DNA from: Takakia lepidozioides
Taxonomy: Eukaryota > Streptophyta > Takakiopsida > Takakiales > Takakiaceae
Assembly: GCA_030704615.1 (NCBI GenBank)
Contig: CM060731.1
Span: forward strand, 77,666,756 to 77,730,755
Reading direction: 5' to 3'
Length of the DNA: 64,000 bases
The first letter of the stretch is position 1. Each line of letters begins with the position of its first letter. Both the position numbers and the translations under genes were made by a program. Under the pieces are notes generated by a model. The model was not told the origin of the DNA, made no database searches, and was given only the letters and a program-made list of their open reading frames with translations. This document shows, piece by piece, positions 20,708 through 31,756 of this stretch.

Positions 20708-21837
20708 TGGGGACATCAACCTTGGAGCGTGGGGGAGGAAATGCATGCTTAGCCCGGTTTAGCTAGCTCAGGAATCCGATTGCAAAAACTTGTATTGTAC
20801 AAAAATTTGTTATAAAGGAAATGGGTTCCAAATATTGTGCGTCCTATTGTGTTTGGAATGGTGATGCATGGTGTGATTGGCTAGTGTGTAGAATACATGC
20901 TAGCTTACAAAAGTGGGAGAGGTAAATTGGGTTAATCGTGTGTTTGCGCAGTGCCGAAATCGGGTGACTTCCATCCAAGGGGCAAGGAAACTTGCGCCTT
21001 CTTTGGGAGTTCACGTGCTAGTGCGCACCTGGCGCGTGCGCGTACTATAACTGCGCTACCGAGGGGGTTGCCTTGTAGTGCGGGCTAACGCGGAAGCTAC
21101 GTGCTTCCGTTCACATACTATAATCGTGTAACCTCGGGACGAAGTCGTAGTGCGGCTTCGGCGTGTTCCCGTACCTCAGGCCAGCATTCCAAGGCGGACC
21201 CAATTGTAGTGATTGGGGCACACGGTTGGTTCAAGGTTATCTTCCTAGTCAAAGAGGGTTCCAGTGAACCCTTGCTCAAGGTGAATGCCAAAAGCGGCAT
21301 CATGAGCGATCGCAAGCAATGTTGTTGCAGTAAGGCGATTCCATCCTCGGGGAGGATCGTTCCTTGACCTTGAAGTAGGCCAAGAGAGTGCACTGGGAGG
21401 AGCTGGAGAGGCTCCACCCTTGGCCGGGACTTGGAGGAAGTCGGCCGAACTAGCTAGTGGAGAGTAGAGTCAAGTGTGGGGTTTGGTTCTTTGCCATGGG
21501 ACGCCATGGTACAGAAACAAACTCCTTGATGTGGGACGTCACAACTTGGATGTTCGTTTCTACAAAATGGACAAGTCGATGAGGACATCGACTCCCTGTT
21601 GGTAGGGGTGTGTGTCGCAGCCCTTGCCTTGAGGGCAGGGGGTCGGGACACATGAGGGGCTGCCCCTGTGGTGGGGGCAGCGGCAGCGATAGGTATGGGG
21701 GGCTGAGGCACCCTTGAGTGCCCAAGGCACTCAGGGAAGCGGAGGCGCTCACTAGGTGGAGCCCCGCACACCGGGTTGCGGTGGGGGTGGCTCCACAAGG
21801 GGTGGTGGTAGCTTAGTGGGACTTAGTGGGGGTGGCA
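20708..21837 (+). mobile_element. Probable chromovirus 3' end: polypurine tract and LTR region
   Basis: The stop codon of the chromodomain fragment is followed by a purine-rich GTGGGGGAGGAAATG (20730-20744), placed as a polypurine tract would be. The next kilobase has no conserved coding signal and would hold the 3' LTR. No second LTR is available in the window to define its ends. Short open frames here on either strand are not credible genes. Confidence 0.4.
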
Positions 21838-24800
21838 TCATCCTCATTCATAACCTTCCGAATGCGAAAGGGTCCCGCATACGGAGGCACGAACTTCGGA
21901 CTCACTTCCGGAGGTAGTCGGAAATTCTTGATGTTCAACCAGACCTCTGTGCCTGCCTCAAACTTCACTTCCCTCCGCTTCCGATTCGCCTGCCTTTCAT
22001 ACCGTTTCCTAGCTTTGGCAATATTGTACTTTGCGAGCTTCAACAAACGCTCGCGTTCTTCCAGTACCGCCGCTACTGCCGGTTCCTCAACGTCCTGGGC
22101 GGCCCAACTTGTCGGCACCAGAGGTGCTTTTCCATAGACCAACACGAAAGGGAAACTCCGTTGCGGAGTGTTCTGTGTTATTATAACAGAACTCTGCCGC
22201 GTCTAAGTGTTCCATCCAGTCTGATTGGTCTGCCGACACGTAATTCCGCAAGAATTGCTTCACTACGGAATTCACTCTTTCCGTTTGGCCGTCCGTTGTA
22301 GGTCGAAGGCGGTGCTCATCTTCAACTTGTCCCCATCTTCTTCCAAAGTGTCTTCCAAAAGTTACTCGTAAACTTTGGATCGCGATCCGAGACAATATCC
22401 TTCGGGACTCCATGATGTTTTAAGACGTGGGCGAAGTAAAGTCGCCCTGTCTCCTGCGCCGTTGCCGTCTCCTTGGTGGGGATGAATGAACCTATCCACC
22501 ACCACCATGATTGCATCGAATCCTTTTGACAGCGGCATAGCAGTCATGAAATCCATCGAGACGCTTTCCCAAGTCCCCTCTGGAATCGGCAAGGGTTGTA
22601 ACAGCCCCGCTTGCTTTTTGTACTCGCTCCGGTTTTGTTGGCATGTGGTGCATGTCTTGACATACTCCTCTGCCTCCTCCCTCAGTTTGGGCCAGAAATA
22701 CTTTTTCTCTCAAGAGTGCCGCAGTGCGCTTGGCTCCACCGTGGCCCGCAAGCGGGCTATCATGGCATTCTCTCAAGAGACTATCCCTGATCCTTCCCTT
22801 CGGCATGTAGAGACGCTTTTGCTTATACCGGAGGAGTCCATTTTGCAAGTGGAACTGCGATTTAACCCCCATCCTCAAGTCCTGCATCACGGACTTCGCC
22901 AGCTCATCCTTCCGGCAAGCCTTCCGGATCTTCCTTTGGAGTGCCGTCTCGCCCTTGTACACCAACAAGAGCTGCTGCTTTCTACTTAAAGCATCGGCCA
23001 CCACATTGTCCCGTCCCGGTTTGTACTAGATATCCACGTCGAACACTGCCAAAGTATCTTGCCACCTAAGTTGTTTTGGGGACAACTTGGGCTGCGTGGC
23101 AAAATACTTCACCGTGACATTGTCCGTGAACACCTTCACTGGGTTGGAACCAACATAGTGGCGCCAGAGCTCAAGGCAATGCACCACCGCCTTCATCTCT
23201 TTTTCGTGCGTCGGCCACCGTCGCTCCACTTCATTCAGTTTCTTACTTTCGTAAGCCACTGGACGTCCATCTTGCATAAGTACACCCCCAATCGCGAAGT
23301 CCGATGCATCTGTATGAATCTCAAATGGACGATCGAACTCCGGGATTTTCAAGACTGGAGCTTCCGTCATCCGCTGCTTCAATTCAGCAAAAGCTTGGCA
23401 ACAAAAGGTGTTCCATGCCCAGACTTTAGATTTACACAGAAGGTCTGACAGCGGCCCCGCAATCTTGGCTAAATTTCTCACATACTTCCGGTAATAAGAG
23501 GCGAGTCCTAGGAAGGATCGCACTCCCGGGACCGAAGTCGGAGGCTCCCAGTCCAAGATCGCCCTCACCTTTCTGTCATCCATTTTGATCCCATCCTGTG
23601 TAATCACATGCCCCAAGAACTCCAATTTCGTGACCCCAAATTCGCACTTTGAAGCTTTGGCATACAGCTTCCCTTCTCGCAATTTTTGGAACACCCTTTT
23701 GAGGTGCTCCCGGTGCTCCTCCTTTGTTTTCGAGTACACCAAGATGTCGTCGATGTACAAGATCACAAAGTCATCCAACCACTCCTGGAAAAGGCTGTTC
23801 ATCAGCGTGCTAAATGTCGCTGGTGCATTGGTGAACCCAAAAGGCATCACCAAGAACTCATATGAACCATACCTTGTCCTGCACGCGGTCTTCTCCTCAT
23901 CTCCTTCCGCCACCCGAATTGGTGATAGCCGGAGCGCAAGTCGATCCGGCTGAAATACTTCGCTCCTGCTAACCGATCGAAGAGGTCGTCGATCCTCGGC
24001 AAAGGGTACCGGTTTTTGATAGTCACCTTATTCAGAGCCCTGTAATCGACACACATCCGCAGTGTCCCATCCTTCTTGTCTGCGAATAGCACCGGGGCTC
24101 CGTAAGGTGACTTACTCGGCCGGATGTACCCCTTTGACATTAGATCCTTGAGCTGAGTCTTCAGCTCGACCAACTCTCTGTGGCTCAACCGGTAGGGCGC
24201 CTTGGCAGGCGGTTCCGATCCCGGTATCACCTCAATCTTGTGGTCAACTCCTCTTCGCGGTGGCAAGCCGCTTGTAAATCCTCCGGCATCACATCCTGGT
24301 ATTTCTCCAAAATCCCCTTGATCCAATCTGGGCTTGGTTCCCCATCGCCTTCTCCTTTCACTTCTCTAATGTAAAGCAAAAACTGGGGCTCGTGTGCCTC
24401 CTCCACGGCCCACTCCTTTGCTGATAGAAGGTTTATTCGCCCTCCCACGGATTTGGGCGTTTCAGACACTCGTAAAACCTCGCCACCATTCCCACATGGC
24501 AGCGTGACTACTCTCTTGCGGCCATCTATGACCGCTCCGGATTTGCTCAAAAAGGTCATCCCCAAAATGAGATCCACTCCATCAATCTCGCAGATGGTGA
24601 AGTTCTCACGTCCCCCAACTCCCCAGTTGAAGAGGAACATCAATCGCCAACCTTGTCGCCAACTGTGGTTCTCATTTGGCAGAACACACCTCAATAGAGG
24701 CCCCAACGTCACTTGTCGGGAGTCCCAGCTTTTGTGCCGTTGCCGGTGTCATGAAGGAGTGCGACGCTCCTGTGTCCCAACAACGACACATTAGTTCCGG

Positions 24801-25258
24801 ATATTATCCCATCCACAAACAATAACTGACTCCCTTTTCGTAAGGTGCCAGTTTCCTGATACAACTCACAAGAAAATTTGCCTACCTTGCAAGTCCTGGC
24901 GACCACCGCTTCCACCAAGCGACTGATGGTATCTTCCGACAGCTCCGTGGTCGCCCGAGTCATGTTCAATTGTCGGGGCTTCGTGCACTTCTTGGCCATG
25001 TGCCCGGGCTCCCCGCAATTGAAACACACTCCATCAAAGGTCGCCTTCTGTCCGCCATAAGCCGCTCCACCGCTTTTCCTTTCAAAGCACCGGGTGCCGC
25101 CTTGACGTGTGAAGGCCCTCCCTTCGATTTCCACGTGCCATTTTTGCCGCGTGGCCTATCCCACTTCTTTTCCGGTCGGAAGGAGTCACCTTCCCGCCGA
25201 ATCTTCTTGTGGTTCAGCTCCGTACGGCCTTGTCTTTCACCCCTAGGGACGAGGTTTG
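21838..25258 (-). pseudogene. Chromovirus gag/pol body, frameshifted and truncated at both ends
   Basis: Reading leftwards: a gag remnant with zinc knuckle CFNCGEPGHMAKKC (about 25020); protease DTGASHSF (about 24765), in a different frame from the flanking sequence; reverse transcriptase with [31 protein letters not shown] and LYIDDILVYSKT (about 24050-23750); RNase H with EIHTDASDFAIGGVLMQDGR (about 23320-23260) and VADALSRKQQ (about 23000); then the integrase HHCC region, the core (DFMTAMPLSKGFDAIMVVVD, VSDRDPKFTSNFW) and GPFRIRKVMNEDDA (about 21870-21830). At least five frame changes or stops interrupt it. The gag amino end is lost near 25258, where the MULE inverted end begins, and the integrase tail is lost near 21838. 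Confidence 0.85.
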
Positions 25259-25264
25259 CTATTT

Positions 25265-25380
25265 CATGAGCATGAGCGGCATGAGCGGCATGAGCAGAGT
25301 AGTAACACAATCGGTTTTCATGAGCAGAAGTACAAATTTCGAAAATAAAAAACAATAAAAAACAATAATTTAATGCAATG
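25265..25380. repeat. Left inverted end of the MULE-like unit
   Basis: Four near-consecutive CATGAGC heptamers (25265-25296) are followed by TTTTCATGAGC...CAAATTTCGAAAAT. The reverse complement of 31150-31278 shows the same order: CATGAGC repeats, then TTTCATGAGCGGA...CAAATTTGGAAATG. This makes a terminal inverted repeat of about 100 bp with mismatches. I did not find a convincing target-site duplication. Confidence 0.65.
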
Positions 25381-25539
25381 TGTCAGGAAAAACAAATATA
25401 TTATTCGGCCCCTTGAAGGGAAAATTGCACTTTTGACAGTTGTGCTCATGAAATTTCGTCTTCCGCTCATGCCAATTCCCAGCGACATGTGCAAATATGG
25501 CGCCGAATTTCGCGGTAATAGGGTCCGTAACCTGAAAAA

Positions 25540-25860
25540 ACGGCGACGTATTTCGCGGCAATAGGTCTGTCTGGCGAAAAATGGTGCCGAATTCCGCGGC
25601 TATAGGTCCCCTCATGACAGGTAATTCGGCGCCATTTTTCCAGTGCATGTTCGGACTTAGCCAGTTTTCGGCCCAAAAAAAAGAAATTCGGCGCCATTTT
25701 TTCCAGACACGGTACCAGTGCATGTTGGGACTTAGCCAGTTTTCGGCCCAAAAAAGAGAAATTCGGCGCCATTTTCCCAAACACAGGTACCAGTGCATGT
25801 TGGGACTTAGCGAGTTTTCGGCCCCAAAAAGAGAAATTCGGCGCCATTTTTTCCAGAAAT
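25540..25860 (+). repeat. Subterminal tandem repeat, about 73-bp unit
   Basis: Units begin AAATTCGGCGCCATTTT near 25625, 25686, 25759 and 25833. They continue with CCAGTGCATGTTGGGACTTA and AGTTTTCGGCCC. Related motifs (GCGCCGAATTTC, GCGACGTATTTCGCGG) occur at 25499-25600. The far end of the unit has single related motifs (GGCGCCGAATTTCC at 30713). Position next to the inverted end suggests transposase-binding DNA; that is inference. Confidence 0.75.
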
Positions 25861-26012
25861 GGCCCCACAACTGCTTCTGTTGGATCTCAGTTTGAATGGA
25901 ATATTGCCTCATTCCAGGAGTTTTGGGGTGCATTTCATTACACTGCAAAAAAAAAGTCTGATACAGCAAAATGCATTTGAAAATATCCATATGGAGGATT
26001 CCGTTTGCCCCA

Positions 26013-27106
26013 TCAATGATTTCTGGAATCCCTAAGGAGGAGTTTGTGCAGCTCGTTCACGCTCAACGCCGGTGCATGAATAAAGTCATCAATAGTCACG
26101 TTCATCTCAACCTCTTCAGGTAAATGTAATACAGATGCTTGCACGGATAATACTTCGAACCCTTCTTTGCTTCCATCAACGAGAAGTCCGTACAGTTGCA
26201 AGTCGGCTCCACTCCAATCGTAATTGTGTATACATCGTCGCGTACAGCCGACCGGCCGTTGCCATCCGATACACACGCCAAGGCCGGGTGGGGGTACGTC
26301 CACGGAGCTCTGAATAGTGCAAGCCATCCCAAGAGCATTGGCAATCCGAGTCTTATTCAACTGTTGGGAGGGTGTCGTCTCTTCACTCTTCCAAATCGCA
26401 TTGTGGGATGTGCAGAATTGTCCAATCCGTCTCTACTGGACCGAGCAGTCTGCAATGGCTGGGTCTGAGGAACCGGAAATGCGTGGGCCGGGATGTCTGT
26501 GCGTTGCACCCATTCGAAATCCTGCTGCAGATAGAGCATCCGCCTCATTCTGAGAGAGGCTGCAACCCGGTGCAACAGGCCAGACGACCGGAGGCTCCGG
26601 CATTCCCTGAATCCCGTACTTGGGCTTGCCAAATCACAGGTTCATTATGTCTGCCTACAGAACCAATGTCTGCGTTGTGGCGTGAGCAAATGTGGGAGTC
26701 AAAAATCTGCCGCTGAAACAAGGTGCAGGTACGCACCGTGTGGGTTCCTCCGAATCATCTCACGCACATCGTGCTCTCGTATCCACCCGGATGGCGCAAC
26801 ACTTCCCCTCGAAATGCCGGCACTTGTCCTCGCAATTCTCCACTGTGACTCCGACACTCTGTCTCCACAATGGGAATGTTGTATTGCTTTACTACAGATG
26901 GCTCGTTATGTTGCCGGGCAAACGCGCCCCTGTGCTCAAAGAGATGGCGATCTTGAACGTGCAGGACTTCGGTGCTCGACGAGACCTCCTCGGACAACAT
27001 CACCGGACCACGAGGGAGCGTGCGATATTCTTGTCAGCCTCGCCATGAATCCTCTTCTTCCGCCAGTGCCTCGTCAAGTCTTCGTCTCACGGACGGGTAT
27101 GAACAT
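26013..27106 (-). pseudogene. MULE-like transposase, carboxy-terminal part (left copy)
   Basis: Minus-strand frames match the carboxy half of the plus-strand copy at 29700-30440: a WVQRTDIPAHAFPVPQ segment (about 26520), the IANALGMACTIQSS...VPPPG segment (about 26340-26280), and a SWIM zinc finger CNCTDF...YPCKHLYY (about 26200-26120) followed by DFIHAPALS. Pieces are in different frames, so it is broken. Protein similarity to the right copy is clear but far from identical, so these are two old family members and not a fresh inverted duplication. The rest of the gene would lie in the gap. Confidence 0.7.
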
Positions 27107-27606
27107 NNNNNNNNNNNNNNNNNNNNNNNNNNNNNNNNNNNNNNNNNNNNNNNNNNNNNNNNNNNNNNNNNNNNNNNNNNNNNNNNNNNNNNNNNNNNNN
27201 NNNNNNNNNNNNNNNNNNNNNNNNNNNNNNNNNNNNNNNNNNNNNNNNNNNNNNNNNNNNNNNNNNNNNNNNNNNNNNNNNNNNNNNNNNNNNNNNNNNN
27301 NNNNNNNNNNNNNNNNNNNNNNNNNNNNNNNNNNNNNNNNNNNNNNNNNNNNNNNNNNNNNNNNNNNNNNNNNNNNNNNNNNNNNNNNNNNNNNNNNNNN
27401 NNNNNNNNNNNNNNNNNNNNNNNNNNNNNNNNNNNNNNNNNNNNNNNNNNNNNNNNNNNNNNNNNNNNNNNNNNNNNNNNNNNNNNNNNNNNNNNNNNNN
27501 NNNNNNNNNNNNNNNNNNNNNNNNNNNNNNNNNNNNNNNNNNNNNNNNNNNNNNNNNNNNNNNNNNNNNNNNNNNNNNNNNNNNNNNNNNNNNNNNNNNN
27601 NNNNNN
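27107..27606. other. Assembly gap, 500 N
   Basis: A run of exactly 500 N, a standard scaffold spacer, so the true length is unknown. It separates the two head-to-head MULE copies and directly adjoins the 77-bp segment that also occurs in palindrome array 1. Confidence 0.95.
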
Positions 27607-30453
27607 TGTGACGAAGACCAGTAGCACGAAAATTGCTGATGGTGTTCGTGTACGATATGTCCTCTGTGCGGGGAAGCTGAGGTGCCTCAATCCCACCTGC
27701 TTCCACTTTCTCTCCAAAGGAGAGCGGAGAAACGAGACGGATTGGACTGGCACAACGCATCATCCATTCATTGTCTCCAGCCAAGCTCCTGCGGGTTCTT
27801 TCAAGTGTGCACATTGCAAAGAACCACCGACGTGCATGTCCATGTGCAGAGCCAAGCAATACTACGTTATCCATTTGCTCCCGGACTTGACTAGAGCTTG
27901 CATACACGTTGGGGTCCACTGCCACCCCTTGGCGAGAGGCAACATGCGTGAGGCTGTGCAGGAAGCACACGACATCATAAAAGAGGAGGTCAAATTGAGC
28001 CCCGGAGCCAGACCAAAGCAGATTCAGCTGAAGGCAGCCCACAAGATTGCTCTTGGCAAAATCATGTCTGAAGATGGTTCCGACCGAGAGCCCTTGACCG
28101 AAGACGAGATGCGTGACCTCTTGGAGTCCGTCTCGCACGTTTGTAGTCCGAATGTGCGGAATCACATCGTATCTTGCAAGCAGGAGTTCGGCAGGGGGTC
28201 GGACATGTACTCAATCCTGGAGGTGAAACGAATGACTGGATATGACTACATCCAAGGTAGTAGGTTTCCAGGGCAAGGCAGCGAATCCGATCGTTGTTAC
28301 ATTTTCAAAATGTCGACGTGTGGGCCTGGGAGTGGAGTCGACTTGGTCACTCGCATGACAACTGGAAACTTGTCGAATGATTGGGTGATGTTTGATCACA
28401 TCAAGCGAATTACAAACCATCAGTGGGTGACTATGGGTGCGCATGTTTATGACTATCACTCCAAGAGGCTCATGACGATTGCAATCTGCGAGATGAAAGG
28501 GGAGGACACACAGTCCGAGATGCATCTGTGGGAGGGCATAAACGAGCAGATGGCAAGGGCGGGATTGCCAGAGCCCAATTTCAGGGGATTCATGGCAGAC
28601 AACGCTCAGGCCAACTGGGCAGCGGTGCGGCGTGTGTACGGTGAGGACCCCAATGTTCCAATGGAGGGGAAAGAGAGATCCTGTGGATTCCATTGGATGC
28701 AGAGTCTATCCCACTACACTACCAAATTTGTTGCTAGCTCATTCCAGGCTGAACACCGTGTCCTTTGTACGGCGTGGAAGGATGCACCCACATTTGATGA
28801 CGCGGAGGTTAAGTTTGCTATCATCGAGGCTTGGTGGAACACGTCAGGTGCAGTGGAGACAACCAATCTGGGAGCATTGCACAGCTGGTTGGGGTGGTGG
28901 CATTTTCGGTATCGACAGTTCGGACAATACATGCGGGAGGTAGGCTGCTGTCATTTTCGTTCATTTGTCTTTCTGTTACGGACATTTCGATTGGTCCCTC
29001 ACCATTGTTTGTGTCCTTCTAGGAGCGGTGCTTGGATTCCGACACGGACATGCCGAACACGAATATGGCAGAATCGGTCCACTCCTCCTGGCGAGCGTCT
29101 TCTGCCGCACATCTGGTGGACGTAGTCACGGCCACAACGGAGGACATCGACAGAGCAATCATGCAGCAAGCCACGTACTACAAGTTCTTGAGCGGCAAAC
29201 AATGGGGTTTTGGGCCGGACAGGGAGGAATTGTTGGTACGAACAGCTTCGAGGTCCAAGAATCCAGTGAAATGGGCGACACCATTGCGAGAGAAGATCAA
29301 AGGGACGCCTCTGCACCGCAGAGGTGAACACCTAGAGGGGGACGTCCGGACTCGCCCTGTCAGGCGGAGGATTGAAGAGGAACCCGGGTGCGAAGAGGAT
29401 TCCTGGAGATCCGACAGGAACATTCGGACAGCACCTCGAGGTCCCGTCATGTTGCCGCACAATGTGTCTTCCAGCAGTGGAAGCCCAAGAAATTCCAGAT
29501 CGCCGTCGCCTTCAACCGGGGATTTCGTGCAACAAATTCCCACCGCTCCCTTGCCCCACATTCCGCCCGCTGTTATGCAGTATGGCCAAGCCATTGTGGA
29601 GACGACTGTGTCTGCATCACAGTGGAGAATTGCTCGCACAAAGCCGTCGTTTCGAGGAAGGTGTTCCGCAATTCGTGTGGATACACGGCAACGTTGTTTA
29701 GAGATGATAAGGAGGAATCCAGATGGGGCTGTCCCTGCTCCTACTTTTACAGGAAGATTTGTCCATGCAAAGTTTGCGGAGGCGACAACCACCCAGTTCT
29801 GGTTCTGCAGGCACGACATTATGACTTGCGTGTATGGAAAGCCCAAGTACGGCATACAAACAATGCCAGAGGCTCCCCCGGTGTGGCCGGTGGAACCAGG
29901 CTGCGATCTGAGTCAGGTTGAGGCCGACGCCCTTACCGCCGCAGGATTTCGGATGGTGCAGCGCACTGACGTCCCCAGACAACCATTTCCGCTTCCACAG
30001 CCTCCACCACCGACCCCTGTGAGAGCAAGAACAATGGGACACGACAGCTCTAAGCATCCTACACACCGTTGGGGGAAACCGAAGAGGCGGCGACCTCCCT
30101 CAAAAGTGAACGAGACAAGGATGGGGAATGCACTTCGGATGAACTGTACAATCCAGAGCTCGACAGAAGTGCCCCCACCAGGATTCGGGCGTGTGTATCA
30201 GATGGCCACGACGGGCTCAGCTGTTCGCAGTGAGGTGTACACCATCACCATTTCAGAATTACCCACCTGCAATTGCACCGACTTCCAGATCATGGCGAAC
30301 AAGGGGGCATCATACTGCCCTTGCAAGCATTTGTACTACGTGTACCTAAAGAGACTCCGTTGTAATTCCACAACTCATCACTTCATACATGCACCAGGGT
30401 TGAGCCCCCAGGAGGTTCACACTCTTCTGAATATGGATCCAGGGGACCAGTGA
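27607..30453 (+). CDS. MULE-like transposase with SWIM zinc finger (right copy, 5' end in gap)
   Basis: The frame is open from the gap to 28939. A GT-AG intron (28940-29022) is spliced in phase to a second exon, 29023-30453. The amino part has cysteine clusters (CLNPTCFHF, CAHCKEPPTC, HVGVHCHP; 27690-27930). The Mutator-type DDE core includes the candidate catalytic stretch FMADNAQANW near 28590 and CGFHWMQSL near 28685. The exon-2 start gives NMAESVHSSW, a typical late-core motif. The carboxy end has the SWIM finger CNC...CPCKH (30268-30329), which MULE transposases use for DNA binding. I see no frameshift or stop after the gap, so this copy may be intact apart from the unsequenced start. 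Confidence 0.8.
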
Positions 30454-31149
30454 GCTTGGCTTGCGGTCCACATACAATGGTACGCCCATCCTTTTCGGAT
30501 AGTAGAACTGTACTGCTGCCAGTACCTCAGACTCTGGCCACAGAAAGGTCCGACATATGTCTTGCCTACCAGTAACCTGTTTTGATCGAACTAAGATATT
30601 ACTATATCGTTCACTTGTTTCCACGTGCATGTATTTTTGTATGTTGGAGGGTTCATGTTTTTCTGCTTTCCGAAAACTTGCTCTCCTCATTCGACCTCCG
30701 ACAAGGAAATGCGGCGCCGAATTTCCAAGTATCGTCGTAGGTACCCCCAGAGGCGGCCTTCGCCAACACCAAACCGCTCCGAAATTTCGCACGTGCGAAC
30801 CCTAATGCGGCACCCTATTTCCCAGTTCAGTTGCAAACCTTTCCCGCCGAATACCCGAAGAAGACAGAATTGTGAAGTACTGCAGACTGTATTGGTGCAG
30901 ACTCCATTGGTTCAATCGCGGCAAAAGGGTCAGCTTCATTCCAATGTTAAGGCATGTAAAACCGCGGAATACTCTATACAGGCCAGTATGCGACGTCCTT
31001 TTGCAGTGGTATACTGGATTTCCCGTTGCACGGTCACTTATTTCCATGAGCGGATCTATAAAACCATGAGCGGACTTGTTACTGACGACATATCTTCGCC
31101 GCATTACATGATCTGGAACGTCCAAAAACGGCAAGGTCAAATAAAAAAC

Positions 31150-31278
31150 TATTATTTTAATACTTGTTTAATCTGCCGCATTTCCAAATTTGGAGGAGTC
31201 CGCTCATGAAATCCGCGTATCTTAGACTTCGGCTCACCGCTCATGCGGCTCATGCGGCTCATGGCTCATGGCTCATGG
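31150..31278. repeat. Right inverted end of the MULE-like unit
   Basis: The stretch ends with five GCTCATG heptamers (about 31238-31278), preceded by CCGCTCATGAAATCC and CATTTCCAAATTTGG. Read in reverse it matches the left end at 25265-25380 in motif order. The enclosed unit is about 6.0 kb including the gap. Confidence 0.65.
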
Positions 31279-31600
31279 TTTCTGCTCAATAAATAGTAAA
31301 CCTCAGTGTGAAACTAGCTAGGAAATAGTTAGTTTTGATATATTGATATTTGGGATTGACCCAAGTGTCAATCCAGGGGCCAATATATGTTTGGGCACCT
31401 GACGTTGTTATCTTCACGGTAGATCGCGGTGGGCTCATCTTTCTCGAGTTGAGCCTCACCGCATCTAGCTATGGCGCCGTAGTGGGGATTCTCCATGGCG
31501 TGGGGTGCACTTGGCTCGACTTAATATATGAGTGATGTTTTCATGTGCAAGTATGTGAGTTTGAGAGAGCTTGTGTGTTTGTTCATTGTGATGGACTAGA

Positions 31601-31756
31601 GTGGTGGCTAGTGGCAGCCTAGTGGTTGGACTAGTGGCTGCACTAGTGGTGGCTAGTGACAGCCTAGTGGTGGACTAGTGGCTGCACTAGTGGTGACTAG
31701 TGGTTGTCTAGTGGCAACCTAGTGGTGCACTAGTGGTGGACTAGTGATAGACTAGT
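31601..31756 (+). repeat. CTAGTGG minisatellite
   Basis: An irregular tandem array of CTAGTGG/ACTAGTGG words with interspersed GCAGC or TGG, for example CAGCCTAGTGGTGGACTAGT repeated with variation. No gene overlaps it. Confidence 0.75.

Noticed and set aside
25370-25990. 206-codon minus-strand frame with a repeated ISLFWAENWLSPNMHW peptide
   Set aside because: It is the translation of the 73-bp subterminal tandem repeat; period and position match the DNA repeat.
26682-29125. Open frames that run through the N block
   Set aside because: N codons do not create stops, so these frames are artificial in the gap. Only the part right of 27607 is supported.
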